Shown here: in pieces, positions 63,064 to 64,000 of the stretch | Position numbering within the stretch: position 1 is the first letter of the stretch | Layout: the number at the start of each line of letters is the position of its first letter | Source: Caldilineaceae bacterium bin5 | GTDB taxonomy: Bacteria; Chloroflexota; Anaerolineae; Caldilineales; Caldilineaceae | Assembly: GCA_002238445.1 (NCBI GenBank) | Contig: MPML01000007.1 | Coordinates: 1-64,000 of the forward strand | Length of the DNA stretch: 64,000 bases | Direction of reading: 5' to 3' | Position numbers and translations under genes: made by a program | Notes under the pieces: generated by a model | Told to the model about the DNA's origin: nothing | What the model saw: only the letters and a program-made list of their open reading frames with translations | Database searches by the model: none

Positions 63064-64000
63064 TTAGCCGTTCGGATACAGTTCACGCAGAATGATCATC
63101 TGCTGAATCTGAGTCGTGCCCTCGTAGATCTGATAGATTTTGGCGTCTCGCATCAGTTTTTCGACGGGAAACTCACGGCTGTAGCCGTTTCCGCCAAAAA
63201 CCTGGACGGCGTCGGTTGCGTTCTTCATGGCTGCCTCGGCACAGAAGGCCTTGGCTATGGCGGCCGACATCGTGTTGCGATCGCCATTGTCGACGTCACA
63301 CGCCGCCTTGTAGGCCAGATGCCTCCCTGCTTCAACCCGGATTGCCATATCAGCCAGCATGAAACCGACGCCCTGAAAGTGGGAGATTGGCTGACCAAAG
63401 GCGGTGCGCTCGCCGGCATAGGCAACCGCCTCGTCGAGGGCGCGTCGCGCCACGCCAATCGCGGCGGTAGCCACCCCCGGCCTGCTCTTGTCGAAAGTTT
63501 TCATCGCTATCGTGAAGCCTTCGCCTTCTTCACCCAGGCGATTTTCGGCGGGAACTTCGACGTTTTCGAAGAACACCTGGCAGGCCTGCGCTGCGTGCTG
63601 GCCCATCTTCTCCAGCGGCTGACTTGTGCTTACGCCCTGCCAATCCCGTTCGACGAGAAAGCAGGTTATGCCGTTGTGTCCGGCTTCCGGGTCCGTCTTG
63701 GCAAACACCGCGAAGAAACTTGCGACAGGGCCGTCCGTGATCCACGATTTGGAGCCATTCAGAATGTAGGAGTCCTGTTTACGAATGGCGGTCGACTTGA
63801 TTCCAGCGACATCTGAGCCCGCATCAGGTTCGGTCATGCAATACGCGGCGACTTTCCCGTCATCGATAATCCATGGCAGGTAGCGCCGTTTCTGCTCTTC
63901 TGAACCTGCGATCAAGAGAGGGAGGGTTGCCAGTTGATTCAGCATCAGGGCGGTCTGAATGCCGGAGCAGCCGTAGGCCATCGACTCGGCAATCACGCAT
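63064..64000 (-). CDS. Acyl-CoA dehydrogenase (partial; N-terminus beyond the window)
   Basis: The visible 310 residues are the middle and C-terminal parts of a flavin acyl-CoA dehydrogenase. YCMTEPDAGSD binds the substrate and flavin, SWITDG contacts FAD, and QVFGGNGYSREFPVEKLMRDAKIYQIYEGTTQIQ carries the catalytic Glu in YEGT. It makes the first double bond in beta-oxidation of a fatty or branched acyl-CoA. The frame stays open to the window edge, so about 70 residues are missing. Its stop is 129 nt before the promoter of the EF-G-like gene. Confidence 0.93.
   Translation of the reverse strand, partial: CVIAESMAYGCSGIQTALMLNQLATLPLLIAGSEEQKRRYLPWIIDDGKVAAYCMTEPDAGSDVAGIKSTAIRKQDSYILNGSKSWITDGPVASFFAVFAKTDPEAGHNGITCFLVERDWQGVSTSQPLEKMGQHAAQACQVFFENVEVPAENRLGEEGEGFTIAMKTFDKSRPGVATAAIGVARRALDEAVAYAGERTAFGQPISHFQGVGFMLADMAIRVEAGRHLAYKAACDVDNGDRNTMSAAIAKAFCAEAAMKNATDAVQVFGGNGYSREFPVEKLMRDAKIYQIYEGTTQIQQMIILRELYPNG

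Overview
The window reads as one contig of a free-living or host-associated Chloroflexota bacterium, most likely Caldilinea-like. This is inferred from gene content and style, since there is no rRNA to test it. Genes are GC-rich and use standard code 11. The lipoproteins have plain lipoboxes and there is no sign of outer-membrane machinery. Catabolic genes are many and scattered: five phytanoyl-CoA dioxygenase-like (PhyH) proteins, an UxaA pair, a sulfatase, rhaM, rbsK, an HpcH aldolase and orphan ABC parts. They sit beside core genes (polA, argS, serA, an EF-G-like GTPase).

Layout. 1-5234: an orphan sugar-type ABC ATPase and a heterodimeric ABC exporter. 5235-6625: a non-coding gap. 6626-11196: a tight block of three PhyH oxygenases (the middle one fused to HEAT repeats) and an MFS transporter. 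11239-19112: a DUF368 lipid-carrier transporter, the UxaA pair, a second MFS transporter, a frame-broken Gfo/Idh oxidoreductase, an unknown protein and a sulfatase. 19518-21875: a PdaC-like lipoprotein deacetylase with duplicated sensor-type domains. 22986-38337: rhaM, PhyH-4, ribokinase, a diiron ferritin-like protein, HpcH aldolase, an Asp-box protein, a nucleotidyltransferase, a methyltransferase, an M20 peptidase, a homocysteine methyltransferase, a solute-binding lipoprotein, PhyH-5, and an SDR/DUF985/VOC operon. 38661-49703: a small gene with an internal TAG, a RIO-type kinase, the TgpA/DUF58 pair, a PyrK-like protein, a methyltransferase, and the PAC2 and LysK-like pair. 49795-64000: an SH3b lipoprotein coupled to serA, then argS, polA, a GT2 glycosyltransferase, a DUF4268 protein, the EF-G-like protein and an acyl-CoA dehydrogenase that runs off the window.

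The main discovery candidate is a family of about 300-bp non-autonomous mobile elements. Seven copies are seen, three of them degenerate and one cut by the window edge. Intact copies have terminal inverted repeats beginning GTAACTAC, and two carry perfect 8-bp target duplications (GACCTCTC; GTATTTTG). All copies share a GC-rich core with two hairpins, and the second stem occurs in two sequence forms that keep pairing. All seven lie upstream of a start codon, in the same orientation as that gene, four of them within 40 nt. In at least two cases (serA and the homocysteine methyltransferase) the right terminus appears to supply a -35 hexamer that meets a -10 in the target DNA. This looks like a mobile 5'-leader element that may rewire promoters.

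Other points of note: an insertion at the same place in all three ABC nucleotide-binding domains, and a 70-bp imperfect duplication that breaks the Gfo/Idh gene and may be an assembly artefact. ArgRS has HYGG in place of the HIGH motif. No tRNA, rRNA, CRISPR array, prophage or transposase gene was recognised.
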